64,000 bases of DNA from the NCBI GenBank assembly GCA_020746995.1, contig JAGPXD010000005.1, positions 1,054,001-1,118,000 on the forward strand, given 5' to 3'. This document shows, piece by piece, positions 45,806 to 55,255 of the stretch (the stretch's first letter is position 1; every line of letters begins with the position of its first letter). The translations under genes and the position numbers were made by a program. The DNA is from Plectosphaerella cucumerina. Taxonomy: Eukaryota > Ascomycota > Sordariomycetes > Glomerellales > Plectosphaerellaceae. The notes under the pieces were generated by a model. The model was given only the letters and a program-made list of their open reading frames with translations, made no database searches and was not told the DNA's origin.

Positions 45806-47269
45806 CTAGTACACATAGAAGAAATGCGGGTTGCTCCGATCAGTCCAGTCCTCGTCCGCTTCGGCGCTCTGGTCTCCAGCCACGCGTCCCTTGGAGTTGC
45901 GCGCCCCGTACAGGAGGCGCAGGGCAACGCTTACACCGACGGTGGCACCGCAGACGCAAAAGACGGTGATCTTGGCGGGGATGTAGGCCGGGGCGTCTTG
46001 TGCCTGGAAGGTCTGAGGCCCGATGATGTTGGCGATGGAGAAACCGACGGCGACGAGTGCGTTGGTGGCGACCTTTTTGGTGTAGCCCTGGACGTTGGCG
46101 CCGACGAGGGCGTAAACGAGGGCGAGGGGCGCGACGATGAAGTTGATGAGGTAGATGCCGGCGAGAGAGCCGGCCTGGGAGGAGGAGTAGAAGGACATCA
46201 GGCCGGCCCCGGCGAGGGTCGGCACGGCAAGGAGGCACAGGGCGAGCCAGCGAGGGAAGTTGTAGAGGATGGCAAACGTGCTGAGCAGGGTCGCGAGGAT
46301 AGAGACGGCACCTGAGGGGATGTTGAGCAGGGCGGTCTGCTTGGGGGTGTAGCCGAAGCCTCGGATGAGGGTGGCTGAGAAGGTGGTGATGATGCCAGAG
46401 GGGATGACGATGAGGATGGTGTTGAGGAAGAGCAGCCAGACTTGAAGGTCCTTGAGGGCGTCCCAGAGGCCCGAGGCGCGGAACACCTTGGCCCCGTTTC
46501 CTGCTTGATTGGCGGCGAGTGTTTCCCGGAGTATGGCCTTTTCGTGGTCGTCGAGGAACCGGGCGGCGTCGATACTCGGGGCCATCCAGAAGGTCACGAG
46601 GACGCCAATACACAGATTGAAGGCGCCGACGGCGACGAACATGATACGCCAGCTCTCGAAGCCGCCGTTGCTGTTGCGAGGGTCAGGCCCGTGCTGGGCG
46701 GCAAAGGAGATGAGCCCGCCGATGGACTGGCCCAGGCCAAGGCCGCAGTACCAGATACCGGTCCGCGGGGTGGCCTGGCGACGGGTGTACCATTGTGAGG
46801 TAATAATAATCAGAGCGGGAGAAATAACGGCCTCGAACATGCCGAGGATGGTGCGGGCGGCGACCATGGCGGGGAAGCTGCGAGCGGCGGCGGAACAGCA
46901 AATGGTGACGCCCCAGAGCATGACGTTGATGCCGAGCACCTTGCTGACAGGGAAGCGTTGAATAAGGACGCCCTGTGGGAACTCGGCGACGGCGAAGCCG
47001 ATGAAAAAGGCCGTGGCCATCCAGGAAAAGTCGTTGCCCTTCATGTTCAGGGATGTGGTCAGGCCCATGATGTTGGCATAGTTGATGAGGACTTTATCGA
47101 GGAACTGGAGGAAGTAGCACGTGAGCATGAGGGGCATGAAGTGGTAGTCGATCTTGCGGACGATAGGCCCCAGGGAGGCTTCGTCGGCGTCCGAGGTGAT
47201 GAGCACCGACCCCTTGCGGGGGTGGGACTCGGAGGGTTCCATGTCGTTGAGGGATGGCTTCTTGTTCAT
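45806..47269 (-). CDS. MFS transporter, anion:cation symporter (allantoate permease-like)
   Basis: Plasma-membrane secondary transporter, 487 aa in one exon, with about 12 membrane segments. The cytosolic N terminus leads into IVRKIDYHFMPLMLTCYFLQFLDKVLINYANIMG, the classic ACS-family (Dal5/Tna1-like) opening. WMATAFFIGFAVAEFPQGVLIQRFP and ARTILGMFEAVISPALIIITSQWY are the usual loop 2-3 and TM4 signatures. Members carry carboxylates, vitamins or nicotinate-like anions. It is divergent from the monooxygenase at 47844, and their shared promoter holds the cluster motif, so it probably imports or exports the pathway's substrate or product (inference). Confidence 0.85.
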   Translation of the reverse strand: MNKKPSLNDMEPSESHPRKGSVLITSDADEASLGPIVRKIDYHFMPLMLTCYFLQFLDKVLINYANIMGLTTSLNMKGNDFSWMATAFFIGFAVAEFPQGVLIQRFPVSKVLGINVMLWGVTICCSAAARSFPAMVAARTILGMFEAVISPALIIITSQWYTRRQATPRTGIWYCGLGLGQSIGGLISFAAQHGPDPRNSNGGFESWRIMFVAVGAFNLCIGVLVTFWMAPSIDAARFLDDHEKAILRETLAANQAGNGAKVFRASGLWDALKDLQVWLLFLNTILIVIPSGIITTFSATLIRGFGYTPKQTALLNIPSGAVSILATLLSTFAILYNFPRWLALCLLAVPTLAGAGLMSFYSSSQAGSLAGIYLINFIVAPLALVYALVGANVQGYTKKVATNALVAVGFSIANIIGPQTFQAQDAPAYIPAKITVFCVCGATVGVSVALRLLYGARNSKGRVAGDQSAEADEDWTDRSNPHFFYVY

Positions 47270-47506
47270 CGTGAGGTGTTGTGTGGATGTCTCAATGTAT
47301 CACTGTCTGTCTGGTCGATTCTGCCTCGGCGAGGAGATGTCGAATCTAAGTACTAGTCGGACCAAAGTGTGAGCGTGGTGTTGTCTGTGATAAGACCAGA
47401 CAGGTTGACGGCCACCAATCATGCTGCTGTGTTCCCAGCCCAGCCCATTCCGGCGGAGAGAGATGTGATTTGCCCGCGGCACGATCCCGACCGACTCGCG
47501 CTACGT

Positions 47507-47521
47507 ATGCAGCCGTCGCAT
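47507..47521 (-). promoter_or_regulatory. Cluster motif, complete form, in the MFS / monooxygenase promoter
   Basis: On the minus strand it reads ATGCGACGGCTGCAT and combines both half motifs found separately at 53.05-53.12 kb and 55.04-55.09 kb. It lies about 240 bp from the transporter ATG and 325 bp from the monooxygenase ATG. The rest of the 47270-47843 divergent promoter has no gene. Confidence 0.6.
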
Positions 47522-47843
47522 CGCCGTGTGGAGCCGCGATAGGTGCTTTTGGTGGTGTCGTGCGGGGGTTCGGCGCCGTCGCTTTTGCCCGGCTGTCGAC
47601 AGCGGACCGCGCGCAGCCGGCGGGTGCGTGATACATCTAACAGTTGTGTGGCTACTAGTAAGTTGTGGCGTCGAATGGCAAGTCTGAGGACCAATATCTC
47701 ATACCAACGCCGTCAGGTCCATCAGACCAGGTTCTGAACAAACTTGAACCCCTGGATTGATAAAGCCTCGCTGACTTTGTGCTTCATCAAGTCCTACCAA
47801 GACATACTCATCCAGAGCACTGGACTGAAACCCCACTCCAAAA

Positions 47844-49076
47844 ATGCCCGCCCGCACAGGCTCGTCCCTCTCCATCGGCATCATCGGCTCAGGCCTCGGT
47901 GGCCTGGCTGCCGCCATCTCCCTCCGCCGCGCCGGCCATCGCGTGACCTTGTACGAGCGGTACGACTTTGGCGGCGAAGTCGGTGCGTCGCTGTCCGTCG
48001 CCTCCAACGGCTCCCGCTTCCTCGAGGAATGGGACGTCGACATACCCGCGGCGCGGCCAGTAATCCTCCGCAACCTCATCCGCCACGATTACGCCACGGG
48101 CCGCATCGAATCGACATACCCCCTCGGTGACTACCGTGAGCGTTTTGGTACCGACTACAACAACTTTCACCGTATCGACCTCCATACACACCTCAAAGAG
48201 ACAGCCCTTGCGCCGACGGGTAAGGGCCGAGGCCCTCCCGCGGAGCTCAAGACTTTCCACCAGGCGTCCAGCCTCGACACCGACACGGGCCGCATCACCT
48301 TTGAAAACGGCGCCTCAGCCACCCATGACGCCGTCATCTGCGCCGACGGCATCCGCAGCCGCATGCGCGAGCAGCTCGGCATCGTTCCCAACATCGAGCC
48401 CTCGTCCTCCTGCTGCTACCGGTGCATCATCTACGCCGACAAGCTCGAGGCCCTAGGCCTAGCCGACTTTGCCACCAACGACGCCATCGAGTTCTGGGGC
48501 GGCAACGACAAGACAAAAATCGTCATGTCAGCCTGCAGCGACCGCAACGTTGTGTCATGCTACTGCTTCTACCCGGCCGAGAAGAACGACCTGACCACAG
48601 ACGGCTGGAACATCAGCACCACAGGCGAGAACCTCGTCGCCAAGTTCCCTGGCATCGACCCCCGTCTCGTCACGCTCTTCCTCAACGCCGAGGACATCAA
48701 AATGTGGCGACTCTACAACCACGACGAGTACCCCTACTGGACAAAGGGGCGGTGCACGCTCCTGGGCGATGCCGCGCACCCCATGATGCCGGACCAGAGC
48801 CAGGGCGCCTGCATGGCCTTTGAGGATGCCGGCGCCCTGGGCATCCTCTTCTCGGATAAGTATGCCGATCTCGGTGTGCAGGAGAGGCTACAGATGTACG
48901 AGCGGGAGCGGAAGCCGCGGGCGACGAGGCTCCAGGCGTCGAGCCGGCGGGCAAGGGAGAACCTGAATGAACGCATTGGGTGGTCGAGCAAGGATACCAG
49001 ACCGGGGATGCTCACCATTGACGAGGTCTGCGGCTACGACATGCACGCGCACATAGAGGAGCTGGTGAGGACGTAG
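47844..49076 (+). CDS. FAD-dependent monooxygenase 1 of the cluster
   Basis: Group A flavin monooxygenase of the salicylate/6-hydroxynicotinate hydroxylase type, 410 aa in one exon. GIIGSGLGGLAAAISLRRAG with the acidic YER is the FAD Rossmann fold, VICADGIRSRMR the DG motif, and LLGDAAHPMMPDQSQGACMAFEDA the second FAD-binding motif. The active-site loop sequence cannot be read for substrate. ATG context AAAAATGCCC is good. It shares a divergent promoter with the MFS transporter and ends 73 bp from the stop of the convergent regulator gene. Confidence 0.85.
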   Translation: MPARTGSSLSIGIIGSGLGGLAAAISLRRAGHRVTLYERYDFGGEVGASLSVASNGSRFLEEWDVDIPAARPVILRNLIRHDYATGRIESTYPLGDYRERFGTDYNNFHRIDLHTHLKETALAPTGKGRGPPAELKTFHQASSLDTDTGRITFENGASATHDAVICADGIRSRMREQLGIVPNIEPSSSCCYRCIIYADKLEALGLADFATNDAIEFWGGNDKTKIVMSACSDRNVVSCYCFYPAEKNDLTTDGWNISTTGENLVAKFPGIDPRLVTLFLNAEDIKMWRLYNHDEYPYWTKGRCTLLGDAAHPMMPDQSQGACMAFEDAGALGILFSDKYADLGVQERLQMYERERKPRATRLQASSRRARENLNERIGWSSKDTRPGMLTIDEVCGYDMHAHIEELVRT

Positions 49077-49149
49077 AGAGCGGAGGTTGGTACATTGGTA
49101 CATGTAATTGAGAATGGTCAGTGTTTGCTGCTTGTTCTGCATGTTCTGG

Positions 49150-51156
49150 CTAGAAAATTGCCAGACCGCCCATCTCCTCGTGCCGTATCCGTGCCCAGTT
49201 CACCCGAGCCCTGGTCCCCTCGCGCTTCTTCCACACCCGTTCCACAAGTGCCCTGCTCTGATGGATATATCCAAATCCGCACGTCCGCTCCATGACCATC
49301 AGCCGGTCGTGGATGACCATCCTGTGCTCCAGGGTGTCCGACGCGCCTCCCGCCATAACCAGTGGGAACAGCAGGCACGTCTCCAGCGCGCTGCCGTACC
49401 GGATGCCCTGTGCCGCGTCAAGGATGTGTTCCACACACTCAGACACGTGCGGGTCCGAGAGGGAGTAGCCCTCGGTAATCTGGTGTAGACGCAGCCGCAG
49501 AGCCCATTCGTACGCGGTCATGGCACGCAGCACGTCGTTGTCGTTGTCGTTGCTTGCCGCCACGCCCCCCAGTGAGGCCGCCGCCCCTGCAAGCCCGCCG
49601 TAGTCGAGGGCCCAGTTGTTGAGTTGCTCGCGGACAAGATCCGCCTGGTGTCGAAAGGCCAACTCGGACGCATTGTCGACACGGGTACCGCGCTTGCTGG
49701 CAAGATCGTTGACGCGGTCGACGAGGTGAAACAGCTCCTTGGGGATGCCATAAATGGCGGCGTCGTCGCCCGCGGCAGCCGATGACGACGGGAGATCGTG
49801 GAGATGTGTCTCGGGCGTGCTGCTGTCGACTTGGTCCTCAATCAGTGGCGGCTTGCAGGTACTTGTCGTTGCTGCGCTATCAAGGAAGCGTGTAAGTCGG
49901 ACGAGGAACCGATAGTGACTGGAGGCGTCACCGGCGTCGGTATCGCCGAGCTTATCCTTGAGGGTGGTGAAGAGGCGCTTGGCGCCTTGCAGGTGGAGCT
50001 TCCACCCGGTGGATGAGCCGTCAAAGAGCTCCGTCATGCACAGTAGCAGGCACGAGACGAGGGCCACGTCGACTGTGCTGCCTCCGTCGACGTCGACGTG
50101 CGGCAGGAGGTCGGCCAATGACTGGGTGGCGCGCCCGCGGTGGAGGAGGGCGCGGCTCTGCATCTCAGGCCGCAGCCGTTGCCAGTGGGTGGCGCTGAGG
50201 GCGAGGATGGAGTGGAGGATCATCGGGCTCGACATGGCCATGGGGAGCAAGTGGGTAAGGTATGGGTTGCCTGAGGTGCGCTGGTTTGGACTTGGACACC
50301 GAGAGAGCACCGAGGCGACGATGGTGCTGTAGTGGTTGAGTAGGGCCTTGTCGAGGGGTGATTGCAGGTCAGGGGTCAAGTTGGGCGTGTAGATGCTGAG
50401 GGAAAGCTGCCCGTCCGATGGGCTGGCTGCGCGCTGTGATGGTGATGATGCCGCCGGGGGGTTGTCCAGCCATGGTGCGTCTGGCGAGAGTGACCAGTCG
50501 AGGTTGAGGTCAAGCTCGAGGTCAAGGTCGAGTTCGTTCAATGGCGCGGCAGCTGCGTCATCCAAGACGACGGTCGGGCCCGCGACGTTGACGGCGCTCG
50601 ATAGTTGGCAGAGCAGGTCGGCGATGCTCACGTCTAGGGGCGATTCCATTCTTGCGGGGCCGTCCGCGGCCTGTTCCGCCTGGTCGTCCAGGACCATGCT
50701 GCTCGCCCACTGCTCCGGAGCGTTTGGCCATGCGACATGAGACATGCTTCCACTACTGCTGGTGTTGGCCGCGATGCGCGTGGTCGTTGTCGTGGTCGTG
50801 CTGGTGTTTGGGCTGTTGGTCGGCCACGTGCAGTCCAGACACAGCCGCCTGCAGTCGCCGCATTTGGGCTTGACCTCGTCGCACTTCTTCTTGCGCAGCT
50901 TGCAAGACAGGCATCCCGTGTGGACACGTCGGATGCGGGCCTTGGGCGGCGAACGAGTGTGTGAGTTGATGTCTGTTCGTGGTGAGGATGATGATGATTC
51001 CGCACCCGACCGCCATCGCGGGTTGCATGGCAGGCCGAGTCGGGCACATCGGCGACAGGGGAAGCCGCTGCAGGCCTGCTTGATGGCCGCACAGCGTTCG
51101 CAGACTGTCCGCTGCTGGTGCTCTGTCCTGGAGGGGAGCGAGGCCATGTCGGTCAT
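49150..51156 (-). CDS. Transcription factor with two Zn2Cys6 clusters and a fungal_trans_2 domain
   Basis: 668 aa, single exon. A first six-cysteine cluster at residues 19-44 has spacing CX2CX6CX4CX2CX6C (CERC, C, then CRRC and C). A second, canonical cluster at residues 82-109 (CX2CX6CX6CX2CX6C) opens CLSCKLRKKKC, where the basic residues match DNA-contacting clusters. The first cluster's four-residue linker is shorter than usual. Residues about 260-420 show the fungal_trans_2 pattern: LLNHYSTIVASVLS, PMILHSILALSATHWQRL, WKLHLQGAKRLF. It is the only regulator inside the 45.8-56.3 kb cluster and the natural candidate for controlling it (inference). Tandem zinc clusters in one protein are unusual. 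Confidence 0.8.
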   Translation of the reverse strand: MTDMASLPSRTEHQQRTVCERCAAIKQACSGFPCRRCARLGLPCNPRWRSGAESSSSSPRTDINSHTRSPPKARIRRVHTGCLSCKLRKKKCDEVKPKCGDCRRLCLDCTWPTNSPNTSTTTTTTTRIAANTSSSGSMSHVAWPNAPEQWASSMVLDDQAEQAADGPARMESPLDVSIADLLCQLSSAVNVAGPTVVLDDAAAAPLNELDLDLELDLNLDWSLSPDAPWLDNPPAASSPSQRAASPSDGQLSLSIYTPNLTPDLQSPLDKALLNHYSTIVASVLSRCPSPNQRTSGNPYLTHLLPMAMSSPMILHSILALSATHWQRLRPEMQSRALLHRGRATQSLADLLPHVDVDGGSTVDVALVSCLLLCMTELFDGSSTGWKLHLQGAKRLFTTLKDKLGDTDAGDASSHYRFLVRLTRFLDSAATTSTCKPPLIEDQVDSSTPETHLHDLPSSSAAAGDDAAIYGIPKELFHLVDRVNDLASKRGTRVDNASELAFRHQADLVREQLNNWALDYGGLAGAAASLGGVAASNDNDNDVLRAMTAYEWALRLRLHQITEGYSLSDPHVSECVEHILDAAQGIRYGSALETCLLFPLVMAGGASDTLEHRMVIHDRLMVMERTCGFGYIHQSRALVERVWKKREGTRARVNWARIRHEEMGGLAIF

Positions 51157-51795
51157 GGAGCGGGTTCATTGATGTGGTTGTGATGGTTTGTGTAGGTAGA
51201 TAAGGTAAGTAGATGTAGGGAGAATCAGTGTCGGGGCCTCATGCTCGTTATCTTCCTGCCTTCGGTCACCTCAAGCCGGTCTGTTTCCGCCTTCCCCGCA
51301 TTCTGGTTTGGCTGGCAGGTAGGGGCATAATGGGTTTCAAGGTTCCAAGATTGGCCGCAACTACCTGTGCACTAACACCGACTAGATTGTTAGCCGATGG
51401 TGGCGAGCGCTCCCATCAGGTCCTTATCGCTGGACAGATAGGAATAATGCCGCTACTTAGAGGAGAGGCAAGGGACCTGATAGAGAATTCCACAGTGAAG
51501 TGATTTAACCTTGGGCACAAGAGATGGGTAGACCTTGGGTAATGTCTGAATTTGGATCATAGTGGTTTTGTCTGCCCGGTGTTTTACACCAACATGGAGG
51601 ACATGTTAGCGGTGGTATAATGAGCTGGGTTCCTAAGTGATAAGCTCCGGCCGCTGTGTTTACCTTCCCTTAAGCTATAGTGGACTACCCGCTACAGGCG
51701 GATGTAGACCCTTCGGTGTGCCCCGTATCATCCCCTGTGCCACGGCGGACTTTCCGCCAAAAGCCCCCTTAGCCACAGCGACTTCTCCCTATCCA
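51157..51795. other. Promoter region of the dual-cluster regulator
   Basis: No supported genes. I do not see the cluster motif here. Confidence 0.5.
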
Positions 51796-52875
51796 TCAAC
51801 CGTGTAGCGCCGTTTTGATAGCGGCCGCCGTCAGCTTGATAAACTCGGCCGCCTGCCTCAGATCCTTGTCCATGTGCATGAATGGATGAGGCACCCCGGG
51901 AAACCGCTTCATCGTCACCTGGTTGCCATTCTCGACCAGCTTACGTCCGTACGCCTCGCCCTCATCACGCAACGGGTCCGCGCCCGCAGTGAAGATGACT
52001 GTCGGCGCGAGGTTCTTGTAGTCGGTCGCCTTGAACAGGTTGCCGTACATGGCAGGGACCTCGGCCCTCGCAGCGGCGCGGACCTCATCGTCCGTCGAGA
52101 GGGAGGACCACTTGAGCTTGTCGAACCATGTCAGTCGCGCCCAATTGAGCGTGGGTGCGTGCTCGTTCTCCTGCATCGAGGGGAACGGCGAGTCGGCCGC
52201 CGTGGGGTACTGGCTAATGTCGTCGATGACGGGGGTGCCCACGGCCACGAGGCGCAGAGGGATACCGGCGTCGCGTGCCATGTGTGCCAGCGCTAGGCTG
52301 ATGAATCCGCCGGCCGAGACGCCGCCGATGGAGATGCGGTCAGGGTCAATATTGAAGGCTGCGGCGCCGTGGTTGCGGATGTGGACGAGGGCGGCGAAGC
52401 TGTCGGTGATGCCGCAGGGGAACTTGTGGTCGGGCACGAGGCGGTAGGCGATGTCGATGACGGCGACGCCGGCCTGGGCGCAGATGTGCTGGCAGATATG
52501 GCGCTCTGTGTCGAGGTCGCCGAGGCCCCAGCCGCCGCCGTGGTAGTCGACGTGGACGGGCCAGGGGCCGGGCGTCGCGGGCTCGTAGACGCGCACGTCG
52601 AGCGTGATGCTGTCCGAGCCAGTGGTGGTGATGGTTGTGTCGTACTCGCGCGCGGCTGCGGGCGCGGGGCCGGTGCCGTACGAGTAGAGGACTGAGTACT
52701 TTGCGCGGAGGACAGCGAGGTCGATGGGCTGGAGGGGCGTGCTGGCGACGTTGTCGTTGTAGAGCTTCTCGAAGACGGGGTCCAGCTTGCCCTTCATGGA
52801 CGGGTGAATGGGCTGGAGGGCCTCATGTTTGCCTTGTGTCGACTCGGATGGAGCCATTGTCGTGGTCATGGTCAT
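51796..52875 (-). CDS. Alpha/beta hydrolase, hormone-sensitive-lipase type
   Basis: Intracellular esterase of the HSL/bacterial lipase group, 359 aa from ATG 52875. HGGGW at residues 112-116 forms the oxyanion hole, GVSAGG holds the nucleophile Ser near 187, Asp near 300 (AGADPLRDE) and His near 330 (PHPF) complete the triad; all are present. The frame is open to an ATG at 53064, but that upstream ATG lies within the repeated cluster motif, so I prefer 52875; 52869 and 52857 are close alternatives. No signal peptide. It may hydrolyse an ester or lactone intermediate made by the neighbouring monooxygenases (inference). It is divergent from monooxygenase 2. Confidence 0.8.
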   Translation of the reverse strand: MTMTTTMAPSESTQGKHEALQPIHPSMKGKLDPVFEKLYNDNVASTPLQPIDLAVLRAKYSVLYSYGTGPAPAAAREYDTTITTTGSDSITLDVRVYEPATPGPWPVHVDYHGGGWGLGDLDTERHICQHICAQAGVAVIDIAYRLVPDHKFPCGITDSFAALVHIRNHGAAAFNIDPDRISIGGVSAGGFISLALAHMARDAGIPLRLVAVGTPVIDDISQYPTAADSPFPSMQENEHAPTLNWARLTWFDKLKWSSLSTDDEVRAAARAEVPAMYGNLFKATDYKNLAPTVIFTAGADPLRDEGEAYGRKLVENGNQVTMKRFPGVPHPFMHMDKDLRQAAEFIKLTAAAIKTALHG

Positions 52876-53047
52876 GGTGGGAGAATGATGGGGAGGTGCC
52901 CGGGTAGTAGCAGGACGTTGGAAGTCTTGGATGCTCGGCTGCCCAATGCAAGTCAAGACAAGACGGTGTTGATAAGAAATATTCACACCCAAGCACGAGT
53001 CCAATCGCCGTGCATCGTCATCGCTGTCGTGATAATTACTGGCCCGG

Positions 53048-53064
53048 CTTTCCGACGGCTGCAT
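53048..53064 (+). promoter_or_regulatory. Cluster motif in the hydrolase / monooxygenase 2 promoter
   Basis: CTTTCCGACGGCTGCAT is identical over 17 bp to 55078-55094 and shares its last 12 bases (CGACGGCTGCAT) with the site at 47507-47521. It includes a CCG-A-CGG core. It lies in the 52876-53276 divergent promoter. Confidence 0.65.
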
Positions 53065-53091
53065 CTACCTACTACCTAGGTAAAGTCCCCG

Positions 53092-53119
53092 GATTCTTAT
53101 GCGACGATTCTTATGCGAC
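53092..53119 (+). repeat. Exact 14-bp tandem repeat in the divergent promoter
   Basis: Two back-to-back copies of GATTCTTATGCGAC. Each contains ATGCGACG, the left part of the complete cluster motif, and the second continues as ATGCGACGG at 53113-53121. Confidence 0.7.
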
Positions 53120-53276
53120 GGAGGGTCTCCTAGCCTGGGTAGCATGACTAGTGGGCACTGCACCATACCAAGATAGCGTCCGACAGCTGGATCCAAAAAC
53201 CTCCAAAGGCTGCCTGACCACAGCACTGACTGGACTGTGCTCCCAGATCTCAACTTGACCTCCGCCTCCATCAGAC

Positions 53277-54500
53277 ATGTCACAGAACACCAAGCCCGTC
53301 CTCATTATTGGCGCAGGCATCGTCGGCCTGACGCTCGCCCAAGGCCTCCTCAAAGCCGGCATCCCCTTTATCATCTTCGAGCGCGACGCCCACATCAGCG
53401 CCCGCGGTCAAGGCTGGGCCATCACCCTCCACTGGGTCCTACCTTTCCTGCGCGAGGTGCTGTCAGCCGAGACCCTCGCCGGCATTGAGGCGGTCCAGGT
53501 CGACCCGGAGGCCGGCCGCCACGGCCTGGGCAAGTTTGTCTTCCTCAACCTCGAGACCCTCGAGCCAAAGTTCCTCATCCCGCCCGGCGACCGCCGCCGT
53601 GTCAACCGAGAGAAGCTACGCAACGTCCTCCTCGCCGGCGTCGCCGAACACGTCCGCTGGAGCAAGCGCCTGTCCACCATCGAGGAGACCCCCGATGGCG
53701 TCACGGCCGTCTTCGCTGACGGCTCCCGCGCCCACGGGGCCCTGCTCGTCGGCGTCGAGGGCAGCAACTCATCGACACGCAAGTTCCTCGCCCCGGACAC
53801 TTACAAAAATATCCGTCTGCCCTTCCGCTTCACCGGTGCCGCCCTCGACCTCACGCCCGCCCAGGTCAAGCCCCTGCGCGACATTGACCCGCTGCTCTTC
53901 CAGGGCTGCCACCCAGACCCGGCCGATGGCGCCTTTTTCTGGTTCAGCATGTTGGAGACGCCCGAGACTAACGGCACCCGCGACACGCCCACACCGCGAT
54001 TCCGCGTGCAAGTCATGATCTCATGGCCGTTTCGTGCCGAGGACGACGACGAGGTGAAAACCACCGACGCGGGCCGTCTGGCCAATATGCGCGCGCGCGC
54101 CCGGCGCTTCCATCCATCCCTGCGGGACGTGGTAGACGCGATCCCCGAAGGGGCCGAGGTTACGGAGATTGTGTTGCAGGACTGGCCCTGCCTGCCGTGG
54201 GACAACCGCGGCGGGAGGGTGACGCTGGCAGGCGACGCGGCACATGCCATGACCATGTACCGGGGCGAAGCGGCGAACCACGGGATCCTGGACGCATATC
54301 GTCTGTTCAAGGCACTGGAAAGTGCGCACAAGAGTGGTGTCAATCTCAGGGACGCAGTCGAGGTGTACGAGGCCGAGATGAGGGATAGGACAAGCGTTGC
54401 GGTACTACTGAGCCGGCAGGCCTGCATTGACGCGCATAACTTTCCGGGGCTGAATGAGAATTCAGCCGTACTGAAGAGGAGGGCTATTTCAGGGGTATGA
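53277..54500 (+). CDS. FAD-dependent monooxygenase 2 of the cluster
   Basis: Group A flavin monooxygenase, 407 aa, single exon. LIIGAGIVGLTLAQGLLKAG with IFERD forms the FAD Rossmann fold, RRRVNREKLRNVLL the conserved RXXLR helix, LLVGVEGSNSSTRK the DG-like motif (here EG in place of DG), and LAGDAAHAMTMYRGEAANHGILDA the GD motif. The N- and C-terminal halves resemble the monooxygenases of fungal aromatic and polyketide pathways. Glu in place of the usual Asp in the DG motif is conservative. ATG follows CATCAGAC. It shares its promoter with the alpha/beta hydrolase. Confidence 0.85.
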   Translation: MSQNTKPVLIIGAGIVGLTLAQGLLKAGIPFIIFERDAHISARGQGWAITLHWVLPFLREVLSAETLAGIEAVQVDPEAGRHGLGKFVFLNLETLEPKFLIPPGDRRRVNREKLRNVLLAGVAEHVRWSKRLSTIEETPDGVTAVFADGSRAHGALLVGVEGSNSSTRKFLAPDTYKNIRLPFRFTGAALDLTPAQVKPLRDIDPLLFQGCHPDPADGAFFWFSMLETPETNGTRDTPTPRFRVQVMISWPFRAEDDDEVKTTDAGRLANMRARARRFHPSLRDVVDAIPEGAEVTEIVLQDWPCLPWDNRGGRVTLAGDAAHAMTMYRGEAANHGILDAYRLFKALESAHKSGVNLRDAVEVYEAEMRDRTSVAVLLSRQACIDAHNFPGLNENSAVLKRRAISGV

Positions 54501-55041
54501 GAGATGACAGAGTATAATGATTTCAGCAACGACAGAGATCCTCTCAAGTTGATAAAAGGGGTCCCTAGTGCAATTTGCTTCAGTGAGAGTCTCTCTCTTG
54601 TTACTTCAGGTAACGTGAACTGTATACCACGCATATATGTTTACAACGGTATACTACTTTCCATCGCCACTGCACTGTTTTCAAAGTATTAGTCGTACCA
54701 TGCTATGTTGGGCGTTTGGCAAAATGCCGCAGAGTCATAACTGAAGCACCGACGTGATAATGTTAATGGCCCCGGCGCCTCGGAAGTAGCCACGATCCTG
54801 GCTTCCCCAGTCAACAAAGCAAGCGCCGCTGGAGTAGGCAACCCCAACTTCGTGTTCAACAAGTCCGATGACAAGCCAGTCCAAAACTGTATGTGGCCCT
54901 TCACGACCGTTCGATTTCAGGACTCCCACGGCTAATCCACCAGCACCGTCATCTACCAGCCTATCTCCGCTACCCCATACATCCGGGGCGGATATGGTGC
55001 ACCACTAGCCGCCATCCGATCCGACGGCCCCCGCTGATGGG

Positions 55042-55050
55042 ATGCGACGG
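55042..55050 (+). promoter_or_regulatory. ATGCGACGG half motif upstream of the reductase
   Basis: Identical to 53113-53121 and to the left part of the complete motif at 47507-47521. It lies 206 bp before the reductase ATG. Confidence 0.5.
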
Positions 55051-55077
55051 CGCCCAAGTGGCAGAGTATCACGGTAT

Positions 55078-55094
55078 CTTTCCGACGGCTGCAT
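55078..55094 (+). promoter_or_regulatory. CTTTCCGACGGCTGCAT motif upstream of the reductase
   Basis: 17-bp exact match to the hydrolase / monooxygenase 2 promoter, 162 bp before the reductase ATG. Confidence 0.65.
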
Positions 55095-55255
55095 GAGTCC
55101 CTGGAATTCAATATGCCCACCGTCGGAATACCATTAAATCCTAACCTGCATTCAAGATAAGAAAACTCGAGCAATGTGTGCTTCAGATCGACCCGCGTGA
55201 TTCACCATCCCCGGGGACTCTCGACTCCCATTCTCCAGTACCAAACTCCTCCAGC

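Larger units (their letters stand above)
54501..55255. other. Intergenic upstream of the reductase
   Basis: Holds two copies of the cluster motif (listed separately). A minus frame at 54735-54985 reads without stops and looks somewhat protein-like, but I cannot name it; it may be another gene relic. Confidence 0.45.

Noticed and set aside
52876..53064. N-terminal extension of the alpha/beta hydrolase to ATG 53064
   Set aside because: The extra 63 residues are not hydrolase-like and the upstream ATG falls inside the repeated promoter motif.
54735..54985. Possible pseudogene between monooxygenase 2 and the reductase
   Set aside because: The minus frame is clean for about 80 codons but matches no family I can name, and the plus strand reads equally well, so I made no call.
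55178..55255. Longer reductase start
   Set aside because: The codon at 55178 is GTG, and ATG 55256 gives a normal reductase N terminus.
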